A stretch of DNA of 18,408 bases, taken from JBBQKP01 sp038326995. Lineage in GTDB: Bacteria; Planctomycetota; Phycisphaerae; Tepidisphaerales; Tepidisphaeraceae. The notes beneath the pieces were generated by a model. That model was not told the origin of the DNA, did no database searches, and worked only from the letters and a program-made list of their open reading frames with translations. A program made the position numbers and the translations under genes. The stretch lies in contig JBBQKP010000052.1 in NCBI GenBank assembly GCA_038326995.1, forward strand, positions 1-18,408, given 5' to 3'. This document shows positions 7,632 through 14,163 of this stretch, one piece after another. Positions within the stretch are counted from its first letter, which is position 1. Every line of letters starts with the position of its first letter.

Positions 7632-8180
7632 CTACTCCGCCATCGCGCGGCGAATCTGGTCGCGAAGCTTGGCTGCGCGTTCGTAGTCTTCGCTTTCAAC
7701 GGCGTTCTGGAGTTCGCGCTTCAGCTTCGTCAGGTCGGGCTTTTTCTTCTTCACAATCGCCCCGGCCGCAGTGCCCAGACTCGCCGGGTTGTTGCGCCTT
7801 GCCGGCACTTTGCCGATGTGGTGCGATGCACCCTCGTGCGCCCGTGCAAGCAGGGGAGTCAGGTCTTTTTCGAACGTCGTGTAGTCGCGCTCGCATCCCA
7901 GCACGCCTGATTGTTTGAAGTCCGCAAACGTCAGGCCGCACACCTCGCACTCGGCCACATCACGCATCGTCGGACCTGCGCCCATGCCCGTCTGATGAGC
8001 AAGCACAAAGTTGGTCAGAAGTTCGTTGATCGGCGTGTGCCCCTTGCTGGAGGCTGCAATTGACTCGCCCGCCACATGCGGACAACTCTCGCAGTAATGT
8101 TTTTCAATTTTCTGACCACCCTCAATTTCGGTGAGGTGATATGTCGCTGGTTTTTTGCACCCTTCACAGTCGCCCTTCAT
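7632..8180 (-). CDS. mcsA: McsA-like zinc and UVR-domain activator of McsB
   Basis: 182 residues. The N-terminal half is a Cys-rich zinc module: Cys5-x2-Cys8, Cys30-x2-Cys33, Cys78-x2-Cys81 and Cys96. In typical McsA the last pair is GCxxCY; here the sequence is Gly-Cys-Glu-Arg-Asp-Tyr, so the eighth ligand is Asp99. After a Lys-rich linker, residues about 148-181 form a UVR motif (LKRELQNAVESEDYERAAKLRDQI), which in known McsA and ClpC/UvrB partners mediates protein contacts. In Bacillus, McsA activates McsB. The ATG start has AAGG seven nt upstream. It is the first gene of a probable mcsA-mcsB unit, whose promoter should lie in the 213-nt divergent gap before the YpdA-like gene; no hexamers there convince me. 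Confidence 0.9.
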   Translation of the reverse strand: MKGDCEGCKKPATYHLTEIEGGQKIEKHYCESCPHVAGESIAASSKGHTPINELLTNFVLAHQTGMGAGPTMRDVAECEVCGLTFADFKQSGVLGCERDYTTFEKDLTPLLARAHEGASHHIGKVPARRNNPASLGTAAGAIVKKKKPDLTKLKRELQNAVESEDYERAAKLRDQIRRAMAE

Positions 8181-8393
8181 GGAAGTGGCCTTTCGGTATG
8201 AATGTTTTGGATCACCACGATTCTAGTGCGCCGATAACGTTGTTTCTATGCGCTGCCAATACATATCGACATAAATCGTCAGTTGAAATGCCGATTGGCG
8301 TCTCGGATGTTTCGAACAGCTTCGGCCTGATCGAAGGAAGTGCCCGGCACTCGATCGACGTCCTATACTATGCTCGTGAACACTTCGCGGAAC

Positions 8394-9416
8394 ATGTTTG
8401 ACGTGGCGGTGGTCGGGGCCGGGCCGATCGGTATTGAACTCGCTGCCGCGCTTTCTAAAGAGGGCATTTCCTACGTCCATTTCGAAGCAAAGCAAATCGG
8501 CGCGACGATCAATTGGTGGCCGCCTCAGACGAGGTGGTTCAGCAGCAATCAGCGAATTTCGATCGCGGGTGTGCCACTGACTTCGCCCGATCAATCCAAA
8601 TCGACACGCGAACAATACCTCGCCTATCTTCGCAGCGTCGTGGAGCAGTTCGACCTTCAAGTTCGCACCTACGAGCCAGTCGTTTCCATTTCAAAAGAGC
8701 AAGACGCCTTCGCCATCAGGTCAATCTCCCGCGGCGGGGAAGTGACGACGTTTGCGAGGAAGGTCGTGCTGGCGACGGGTGGGACAGACGAGCCGCGTCG
8801 GCTGGGCGTGGTCGGCGAAGACTTGCCGCACGTGCACACGTTGCTGCGTGAGCCTCACGATTATTTCAAGCAGTCGCTGGTGATCGTTGGCGGCAAGAAC
8901 TCGGCCGTCGAGTCCGCACTCCGGGCTCAACAGGCGGGGGCGAAAGTGACGCTCGTGCATCGCAACGAGGCCGTGCCCGAGAAGCACATTAAGTACTGGC
9001 TCATGCCCGAATTCGCAGGCCTTGTGAAGGGCGGAAAAATCCAGGCGTGTTTTTCGAGCAAAGTGGTTCTGATCGAGCCGGACTGCGTCTGGATCGAATC
9101 GCTGATCGACGGAAATCGCAGATCAATCCCGGCAGACTTTGTCTTGAAGCAGATCGGCTTCGAGCACGATGCGAAGCTGCTGGCCGCGGCGGGTGTGGAA
9201 CTGGTCGGGACCGATCGCGTGCCTAAGTTTGATCCGCAAACCTTGGAGACGAATGTCGCGGGGCTATATGTCGCCGGGACGACGGTGGGCGGCACGCAGC
9301 GTAGCTTTTCGGTATTTTTAGAGAATTGCCATATCCACGTCGATCGGATTTTGGCGCATCTGACGAATTCGCGAGTGCGATTGGAATCGCCGATCTATGC
9401 GAATATTGAGTCGTGA
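8394..9416 (+). CDS. YpdA-family FAD/NAD(P)-dependent oxidoreductase
   Basis: 340 residues from ATG 8394. Two Rossmann folds: FAD binding at VAVVGAGPIGIELA (4-17) and NAD(P)H binding at VIVGGKNSAVESALR (163-177), with an ATGG segment (127-130) and a C-terminal LYVAGTTVGG FAD segment (291-300). The conserved INWWPPQTRWFSSNQRISI and the following region resemble YpdA (Bdr), the bacillithiol-disulfide reductase family. There is no CxxC, so it is not a classical thioredoxin reductase. Cys14 of Firmicute YpdA (GGGPCG) is Ile here (GAGPIG), so bacillithiol reductase activity should not be assumed; a ferredoxin/flavodoxin-reductase-like role is an alternative. An upstream ATG at 8370 (eight residues earlier) is possible, but TATACT at 8364-8369 looks like a -10 box and favours 8394. 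Its end is marked by the shared terminator at 9467-9500. Confidence 0.85.
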   Translation: MFDVAVVGAGPIGIELAAALSKEGISYVHFEAKQIGATINWWPPQTRWFSSNQRISIAGVPLTSPDQSKSTREQYLAYLRSVVEQFDLQVRTYEPVVSISKEQDAFAIRSISRGGEVTTFARKVVLATGGTDEPRRLGVVGEDLPHVHTLLREPHDYFKQSLVIVGGKNSAVESALRAQQAGAKVTLVHRNEAVPEKHIKYWLMPEFAGLVKGGKIQACFSSKVVLIEPDCVWIESLIDGNRRSIPADFVLKQIGFEHDAKLLAAAGVELVGTDRVPKFDPQTLETNVAGLYVAGTTVGGTQRSFSVFLENCHIHVDRILAHLTNSRVRLESPIYANIES

Positions 9417-9466
9417 GAGGGGCTTGACGACGGGCATAAGGCCAGTCGGATAATGGATAAAAAAAA

Positions 9467-9500
9467 GCCCGTTCAGCATTGGCCTGAACGGGCATTTTTT
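9467..9500. terminator. Bidirectional terminator between ypdA-like gene and tRNA-Asp
   Basis: A 10-bp stem, GCCCGTTCAG (9467-9476) with CTGAACGGGC (9484-9493), 7-nt loop. It has A6 on the left (a T tract on the - strand) and T6 at 9495-9500 on the right. It can stop the + strand flavoprotein transcript and the - strand tRNA transcript, which end on either side. Confidence 0.9.
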
Positions 9501-9504
9501 GAAG

Positions 9505-9577
9505 CGAGGCCGACGGGGTTCGAACCCGTAACAACCGGATAGACAATCCGGTACTCTGCCAATTGAGCTACGGCCCC
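9505..9577 (-). tRNA. tRNA-Asp (anticodon GTC)
   Basis: A complete 73-nt cloverleaf on the - strand: acceptor GGGGCCG/CGGCCTC (one G-T pair), D arm GCTC/GAGT, anticodon stem CCGGA/TCCGG with loop TTGTCTA (anticodon GTC), 5-nt variable region, T arm ACGGG-TTCGAAC-CCCGT and discriminator G73. G73, the GTC anticodon and G10-T25 agree with aspartate identity in known systems. No CCA is encoded. Position 37 is T, where almost all tRNAs carry a purine. A terminator hairpin starts 12 nt downstream. No neighbouring tRNA is seen. Confidence 0.95.
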
Positions 9578-9690
9578 TTCGCTTACGCGAGGGTGTACAA
9601 AATAGTATTTTCGGCCTGTAAGTCAAGAGGCCAGGCGATTGATTGTCGTCGATAAGGATTCGCCCGTCGACCAAAGAGCTCGAGCATCAC

Positions 9691-10542
9691 TTAATTCGCC
9701 GTGATCATGCCGCTGTAGATCGCCCAGAGCAGCGCGAAACCCACAACGATTCGATAGACCGCGAACGGCGTGAAGCCGTGCTTTTTCACCCAGTTGATGA
9801 AGAAGTGAATCACCACCAAGGCGACGATGAAACTCACGAAAAAGCCGACCGCAAGAACACCCCATTGATGGCCCGAAACGTCGACTTTTTGTCTGAGGAT
9901 GAACTGCCCGAGCTTGTAAAACGTCGCGGCGAACATGACCGGGATCGAGAGGAAGAAACTGAACTCCAAGGCGGCCGACCTCGTCAGGCCCATCGCCTGG
10001 CCGGCGGCGGTGGTGACCATGGACCGGCTGGTCCCGGGAAACGCGGCGGCGAGGATCTGCGCGCAGCCGATGACGACCGCCTGCAGGATGGAAATTTTGG
10101 CGATGTCGGTGGTCTCGCCCTTGTCGCCGAAGAACAGATCGACGCCCCACATTACCACGCCGCCGATGATCAGCGCCCACGCCATCACCGTGAAGTTTTC
10201 AAGATTTTCGCCGATCTTTTTGTCGATCAAATAGCACGGCAGGGCAGTCACCACGAACGCCAGCATTACGAGCGAAAGCGGGTGATTCCACCACGTGTTT
10301 TGACCTTCTGCGCCTTTGGGAAAGCTCTTAACGAAGGCCAGCAGTCGCGTTCGAAAGTAAACCACGACGGATAGAATCGCGCCCAGTTGAATGACGACGG
10401 CGAACATCTTCCAATAGGCATCGCCCGCGGGAATTCCCAGTAGCTCTTGTGCAATGCGAATATGCGCAGTCGATGAGACGGGCAGAAATTCCGTCAGACC
10501 CTCGACGATACCAATAATGACGGCCCAGAAATACTCATTCAT
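9691..10542 (-). CDS. uppP: Undecaprenyl-diphosphatase (UppP/BacA)
   Basis: Removes the terminal phosphate from undecaprenyl diphosphate so that the lipid carrier can be reused for peptidoglycan and other glycans; an integral membrane enzyme. 283 residues, close to the family norm of about 270. The two signature motifs are present: EGLTEFLPVSSTAH (14-27, with Glu14 and Glu18) and PGTSRS (169-174). About eight hydrophobic segments are spread through the protein. The start ATG overlaps the pgsA stop as ATGA (10539-10542), which points to translational coupling; a longer reading frame starting further upstream merely runs through pgsA in another frame and is rejected. It is the last gene of the probable mntR-pgsA-uppP unit. 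Confidence 0.96.
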   Translation of the reverse strand: MNEYFWAVIIGIVEGLTEFLPVSSTAHIRIAQELLGIPAGDAYWKMFAVVIQLGAILSVVVYFRTRLLAFVKSFPKGAEGQNTWWNHPLSLVMLAFVVTALPCYLIDKKIGENLENFTVMAWALIIGGVVMWGVDLFFGDKGETTDIAKISILQAVVIGCAQILAAAFPGTSRSMVTTAAGQAMGLTRSAALEFSFFLSIPVMFAATFYKLGQFILRQKVDVSGHQWGVLAVGFFVSFIVALVVIHFFINWVKKHGFTPFAVYRIVVGFALLWAIYSGMITAN

Positions 10543-11186
10543 TGATGCTCTTCCGTTTGAACCAGGCGGACCGCCCGCTGCACGTAAATTATTCCGCTGA
10601 TGACGGTTATGATCGCCGTCGCCCAGATCAGGCCGTCGCGAACCCACAAGGCCGCCTTCTTCATATCGGCCGGAAGGAGATTCGCATAGTTCAAATGCAG
10701 CAAAATTCCGCCGATCGCCAGAAGCTGAATCGTCGTTTTCAGCTTGCCCGACCAGTCCGCCCCGAACGATTTGCCACGCGATTCCGCCACCTGCCTGAGC
10801 ACGGTAATGAGCAATTCGCGCGACGTCAGCAACACCACCAGCCAGGGCATCACGCCGGTCGTGCTCACCAATCGGCCGTCCTGCACGAGCCAGAAATTCG
10901 GCCCCGCGAGCATCATAAAACTGCCCAGCACGAGAATTTTGTCGACGAAAGGATCGACCACACGCCCGAACCCGCTGGTCACGTTCCATCGCCTGGCCAG
11001 CGCGCCGTCAATAAAATCCGTAATCGCAGCGATCGCGTAGGTCACAAACGCGACCAACACCAGTCCCGAAGGCAGTGAAGCCGGCTCGGCCGACACGAAA
11101 CCGAGCATCACGAACAGCGCCAGCGAAAGCACGAGCCGGGCAAGGGTTATGGCATTGGGAATTTGCGCGAGCACGGCCATGGGCAT
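10539..11186 (-). CDS. pgsA: CDP-diacylglycerol-glycerol-3-phosphate 3-phosphatidyltransferase
   Basis: Makes phosphatidylglycerol phosphate from CDP-diacylglycerol and glycerol-3-phosphate in the inner membrane. 215 residues from ATG 11186 (a second Met lies two codons later; the open frame extends 22 codons upstream without protein character). The N-terminal IPNAITLARL is typical of PgsA. The CDP-alcohol phosphotransferase motif is complete: Asp57, Asp60-Gly61, Ala64-Arg65, Gly74, Asp78, Asp82, the metal and CDP ligands. Five or six hydrophobic helices surround it. A related family member with another acceptor alcohol cannot be fully excluded, but the N-terminus favours PgsA. The stop overlaps the uppP start. 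It lies 102 nt downstream of mntR. Confidence 0.9.
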   Translation of the reverse strand: MPMAVLAQIPNAITLARLVLSLALFVMLGFVSAEPASLPSGLVLVAFVTYAIAAITDFIDGALARRWNVTSGFGRVVDPFVDKILVLGSFMMLAGPNFWLVQDGRLVSTTGVMPWLVVLLTSRELLITVLRQVAESRGKSFGADWSGKLKTTIQLLAIGGILLHLNYANLLPADMKKAALWVRDGLIWATAIITVISGIIYVQRAVRLVQTEEHQ

Positions 11187-11288
11187 ATTTATTGAGTGTA
11201 ACGCGGGTTCGCGCCGAATTGAAAAACGACGAGTTCGTGCGCCGCAGTCCAACGCGTAAAAGAAAACAAGCAGATGAGTAAAATCGAT

Positions 11289-12023
11289 TTACGCCTTTAC
11301 CACGCGAACGCGCCCCGCCGCGGTCGTGCCAAGCGGGATCTCAATCCCCGCGCTTCCCCGCACGATCACCAGGCCGGCCGTCGTATCGACTTGAACAACG
11401 ATCAGCACCTCGCCCGGGATCAGCCCGTTGTCGCGCGCGAAATTCAAAAACTTCGCGTCCTGGTGTTCGATTCGCGACACCTTCACCCGGCTCGCTTTCT
11501 CGCATTCGAGAAGCGACGACTCGGCCCGCTTGGGCAGTTTGCCATCACGGTCGGGAATCGGATCGCCGTGCGGATCAAAAAGCGGCCTGCCCAGATGTCG
11601 GTCTATGCGATCTAAAACACGCTCGGAAATTGCGTGCTCCAGAACCTCGGCCTCTTCATGAACTTCAGACCAGTCGAGCCCGAGCGTGCGAACAAGAAAC
11701 AGTTCGACCAATCGGTGCCGTCGAATGACGTGAAGGGCGAGCTTTCGGCCGCGCTCGGTCAAGCGGCAACCGCTTCGCGGCTCATACTTCACCAGCCCGG
11801 CCTCATCAAGCGTCCGCATCATAGTCGTCACCGTGCCCGGCACGACGCCCATCGCCTGTGCGAGCTTTGAGAGCATCACCAGCCCGGCCTTGGAGTCGGA
11901 CTTGCCGCCGGTCTTTTTTCTGGATTTAGGATCGACCTTCGCATTGCCGCTACTGGTTCGAGTCAGGGCCTGCTCGGCCAGGTAGAGCCGCTTGATATAG
12001 TCTTCGACGGTTCGCGTGGGCAT
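11289..12023 (-). CDS. mntR: DtxR/MntR-family metal-dependent regulator
   Basis: Probable metal-sensing repressor of the divergent Mn importer. 244 residues: helix 1 (MPTRTVEDYIKRLYLAEQAL), a Lys/Ser-rich insertion at about 21-46 absent from DtxR and MntR, the winged helix-turn-helix (about 47-92, LSKLAQAMGVVPGTVTTMMRTLDEAGLV), the dimerisation and metal domain (about 93-145) and a C-terminal FeoA/SH3-like domain (about 165-244). Metal residues: Asp8 and Glu126 occupy the MntR Asp8/Glu99 positions (Met10/Cys102 in DtxR), favouring manganese; His103, Glu129 and His130 are shared; MntR Glu11 is Lys11 here. Glu107 and His122 match the DtxR ancillary site. Thus a DtxR-size protein with Mn-like ligands. 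Being divergent to the Mn-binding protein, 73 nt away, strongly supports the role. pgsA and uppP follow on the same strand. Confidence 0.9.
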   Translation of the reverse strand: MPTRTVEDYIKRLYLAEQALTRTSSGNAKVDPKSRKKTGGKSDSKAGLVMLSKLAQAMGVVPGTVTTMMRTLDEAGLVKYEPRSGCRLTERGRKLALHVIRRHRLVELFLVRTLGLDWSEVHEEAEVLEHAISERVLDRIDRHLGRPLFDPHGDPIPDRDGKLPKRAESSLLECEKASRVKVSRIEHQDAKFLNFARDNGLIPGEVLIVVQVDTTAGLVIVRGSAGIEIPLGTTAAGRVRVVKA

Positions 12024-12058
12024 AGTTATGGGCGAAGTGTAGGGAAAATTGAGGCCGC

Positions 12059-12086
12059 TTGATTTTGATCACTCAAAGTCTACACT
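12059..12086 (+). promoter_or_regulatory. Promoter of the Mn importer operon, with divergent dyad
   Basis: TTGATT (12059-12064), 16-nt gap, TACACT (12081-12086) fits a sigma-70 promoter reading into the binding-protein gene at 12097, with an almost leaderless start. The -10 lies in one arm of an inverted repeat AAGTGTAG (12035-12042)/CTACACTT (12080-12087); the other arm gives a TACACT on the - strand 12-17 nt before the mntR start. The 37-nt spacing between arms is too long for a simple DtxR/MntR operator. An operator would be expected within 12024-12096, but I cannot fix its boundaries. Confidence 0.5.
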
Positions 12087-12096
12087 TTACCTTGCC

Positions 12097-13041
12097 ATGT
12101 GCAAACACCTACCCATTTCAAAAAATAGTTTTCTATCGCTCTTACTTGGCTTGGCATTCCTGGCCGTCAGTTCGATCGCGTGCGATGAAAAGAAGGACGC
12201 CGGGGCCGACAATTCTGGAAAGAAGCGGGTCGTCGTCACGTTCACCGTCATCGAAGACATGGCCCGGGCCGTTGCGGGTGACGCGGCGGTGGTCGAGTCC
12301 ATCACCAAGCCCGGCGCGGAAATTCACGACTACGAACCCACGCCCAAAGACATCGTCAGGGCCCAGAAGGCCGACTTGGTACTACGAAACGGGCTGGGGC
12401 TCGAGCGATGGTTCGAAAAGTTCATGGGCTCGGTTCGCGACGTGCCCGCTGTCGATCTCTCCGAAGGCGTCGTGCTCATCAACATTGGCGACGGCCCGTA
12501 CGGCGGAAAGCCCAACCCGCACGCCTGGATGTCCCCGGCCAACGCGCTGATCTACGTGGAAAACATTCGCAAAGCGCTGGTCAAGCTCGACCCGGACAAT
12601 CAGGCCGTCTACGACGCCAATGCCGCGGCTTATTCCACGCAGATCCGCGAAGTCGATCAGCCGCTCAAGGATTCAATGCTGCAGATCCCCGAGGCCCAGC
12701 GGTGGCTCGTCACCAGCGAAGGTGCGTTCAGTTATCTCGCACGTGACTATCAGATGAAGGAGCTCTTTCTCTGGCCCGTCAATGCGGATCAGGAGGGCAC
12801 GCCCCAGCAGGTTCGCAACGTGATCGATACGGTGCGTGCGAACAAAATTCCGGTCGTGTTTTCTGAAAGCACGATCAGCGATAAGCCGATGAGACAAGTC
12901 GCGATCGAAACCGGTGCCGCGTTCGGCGGGCTTCTGTATGTCGATTCGCTGACCGACGCGTCCGGGCCCGCACCGACTTATCTCAAGTTGCTTCAATACA
13001 ACGCCGAGGTGATTAAGACGGCGTTCCTTTCGAAGAAGTGA
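12097..13041 (+). CDS. mntA: Manganese-type ABC transporter substrate-binding lipoprotein
   Basis: 314 residues from ATG 12097, the first Met that gives a clean signal peptide. Residues 1-28 are a lipoprotein signal ending Ser-Ser-Ile-Ala-Cys, Cys29 being the lipidation site. The body is a cluster A-I (PF01297) binding protein of two lobes joined by a long helix. Metal ligands by comparison with PsaA: His77 (EIHDYEPTP), His142 (PHAWMSP), Glu208 (TSEGAFSYLA) and Asp283 (LYVDSL). Glu at the third position is typical of Mn/Fe binders, Zn binders having His. There is no His-rich loop as in ZnuA, which also favours Mn. It is the first gene of the importer operon and divergent from mntR. Fe transport (as in SitA) is an alternative. 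Confidence 0.94.
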   Translation: MCKHLPISKNSFLSLLLGLAFLAVSSIACDEKKDAGADNSGKKRVVVTFTVIEDMARAVAGDAAVVESITKPGAEIHDYEPTPKDIVRAQKADLVLRNGLGLERWFEKFMGSVRDVPAVDLSEGVVLINIGDGPYGGKPNPHAWMSPANALIYVENIRKALVKLDPDNQAVYDANAAAYSTQIREVDQPLKDSMLQIPEAQRWLVTSEGAFSYLARDYQMKELFLWPVNADQEGTPQQVRNVIDTVRANKIPVVFSESTISDKPMRQVAIETGAAFGGLLYVDSLTDASGPAPTYLKLLQYNAEVIKTAFLSKK

Positions 13042-13120
13042 ACAGCGTCGAACGCAGTCGCCAGAAAAAAACGCAATCAAGTTTCGCAGTCGCCCGCCTA
13101 GCTCGCCACGATTTTCACCC

Positions 13121-13972
13121 ATGCTCTCGCTCGAAGCCAACAACGTCACTGTCGCCTACAACAACGGACATGTCGCACTCACCGACGCATCTTTTCGACT
13201 CTCGGGCGGGACGATCTGCGCACTCGTGGGCGTGAACGGCAGCGGCAAATCGACGCTGTTCAAGGCGATCATGGGCTTCGTCAGGCCGACGCGGGGAACG
13301 GTCAGCATCAACGGCGAGCCCGTATCGACCGCACACAAACGCAACCTCGTCGCCTACGTCCCTCAGAGTGAGGACGTCGATTGGTCGTTTCCCGTGAGCG
13401 TGTGGGATGTGGTGATGATGGGCCGATACGGCTACATGAATTTCCTGCGAATACCCAAGGCAAACGACCGCGCGATCGCCAGTGAAAGTCTTGGCCGCGT
13501 CAACATGCTGGAGTTCAAGGATCGACAGATCGGCGAGCTTTCGGGCGGTCAAAAGAAGCGCGTCTTCCTCGCCCGTGCGCTCGCGCAGCAGGGCAAGATC
13601 ATTCTGCTCGACGAGCCCTTCACGGGCGTCGATGTGAAAACCGAAGGGGCGATCATCGACCTCTTGCGACAACTTCGCGATGAAGGCCACATCATTCTGG
13701 TGTCCACTCACAATCTCGGTTCGGTGCCCGATTTCTGTGATCAGGTCTGCATCGTGAAGCGGACCGTCACCGCCTTCGGTCCGACCGCGACGACGTTCAC
13801 CGCAGAGAACCTGGCGCACGCTTTCGGCGGGGCGCTGCGTCACCTTCGCCTTGATCACACCGACAGTGCCGATGCATCACCAAACGAGTTGCTGCTGATC
13901 ACCGACGACGAACGGCCGCTCGTGATCGGCGAGCACGGCAGACTCATGCCGCCCGGCTCGAATAAGGATTAA
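13121..13972 (+). CDS. mntB: Mn-type ABC transporter ATP-binding protein
   Basis: 283 residues that energise the importer. Walker A GVNGSGKST (37-45), Q-loop YVPQSEDVDW (79-88), signature LSGGQ (140-144), Walker B ILLDEP (161-166) and H-loop His197 (VSTHN) are all intact. The Q-loop form VPQ...DVDWSFPVSVWDVVMMGRYG is characteristic of metal ABC importers (MntB/SitB/PsaB). The C-terminal 50 residues after about 235 are longer than in MntB of Bacillus (about 250 residues) and have no recognised domain. It starts 79 nt after mntA, with no obvious ribosome site near the ATG. A repeat pair separates it from the first permease. Confidence 0.95.
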   Translation: MLSLEANNVTVAYNNGHVALTDASFRLSGGTICALVGVNGSGKSTLFKAIMGFVRPTRGTVSINGEPVSTAHKRNLVAYVPQSEDVDWSFPVSVWDVVMMGRYGYMNFLRIPKANDRAIASESLGRVNMLEFKDRQIGELSGGQKKRVFLARALAQQGKIILLDEPFTGVDVKTEGAIIDLLRQLRDEGHIILVSTHNLGSVPDFCDQVCIVKRTVTAFGPTATTFTAENLAHAFGGALRHLRLDHTDSADASPNELLLITDDERPLVIGEHGRLMPPGSNKD

Positions 13973-14017
13973 GGCTCTGTCACACTTCAAACTATGGCTA
14001 ACGCTGGAACAATTAAT

Positions 14018-14077
14018 GCACAGGTCGGAGACCTGTGCCACCATCAGATTGTCGGTGGCACCGGTCTCTGACCGGTG
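14018..14077. repeat. Palindromic repeat pair, locus 2, between mntB and mntC
   Basis: Two A-type units facing away from each other. Unit one (14018-14042): GCACAGGTC-GGA-GACCTGTGC then CACC. Unit two (14054-14077): GGTGG then CACCGGTC-TCT-GACCGGTG. The GTGCCACC and GGTGGCAC flanks (14035-14042 and 14054-14061) form an extra inverted repeat between them, so the pair could fold as one cruciform-like structure. It lies 46 nt after mntB. An in-frame GTG at 14035 inside the repeat extends the mntC frame but is not a gene start. Confidence 0.85.
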
Positions 14078-14163
14078 TTCTTTCTGCGGCAGTCTGTGGT
14101 AGAGCGATTCTCAAAATCGAGGTGCGACGAAGCACTGGTAGCGATCCGCAATCTCAAAAACTC

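Noticed and set aside
9691..10989. 432-codon open frame on the - strand covering uppP plus an extension
   Set aside because: The first 149 codons run through pgsA in another frame and look non-coding; UppP starts at 10542 with the ATGA overlap.
14035..14163. Upstream extension of the mntC frame from a GTG
   Set aside because: It lies inside the repeat pair and does not align with the sister permease; ATG 14164 fits.
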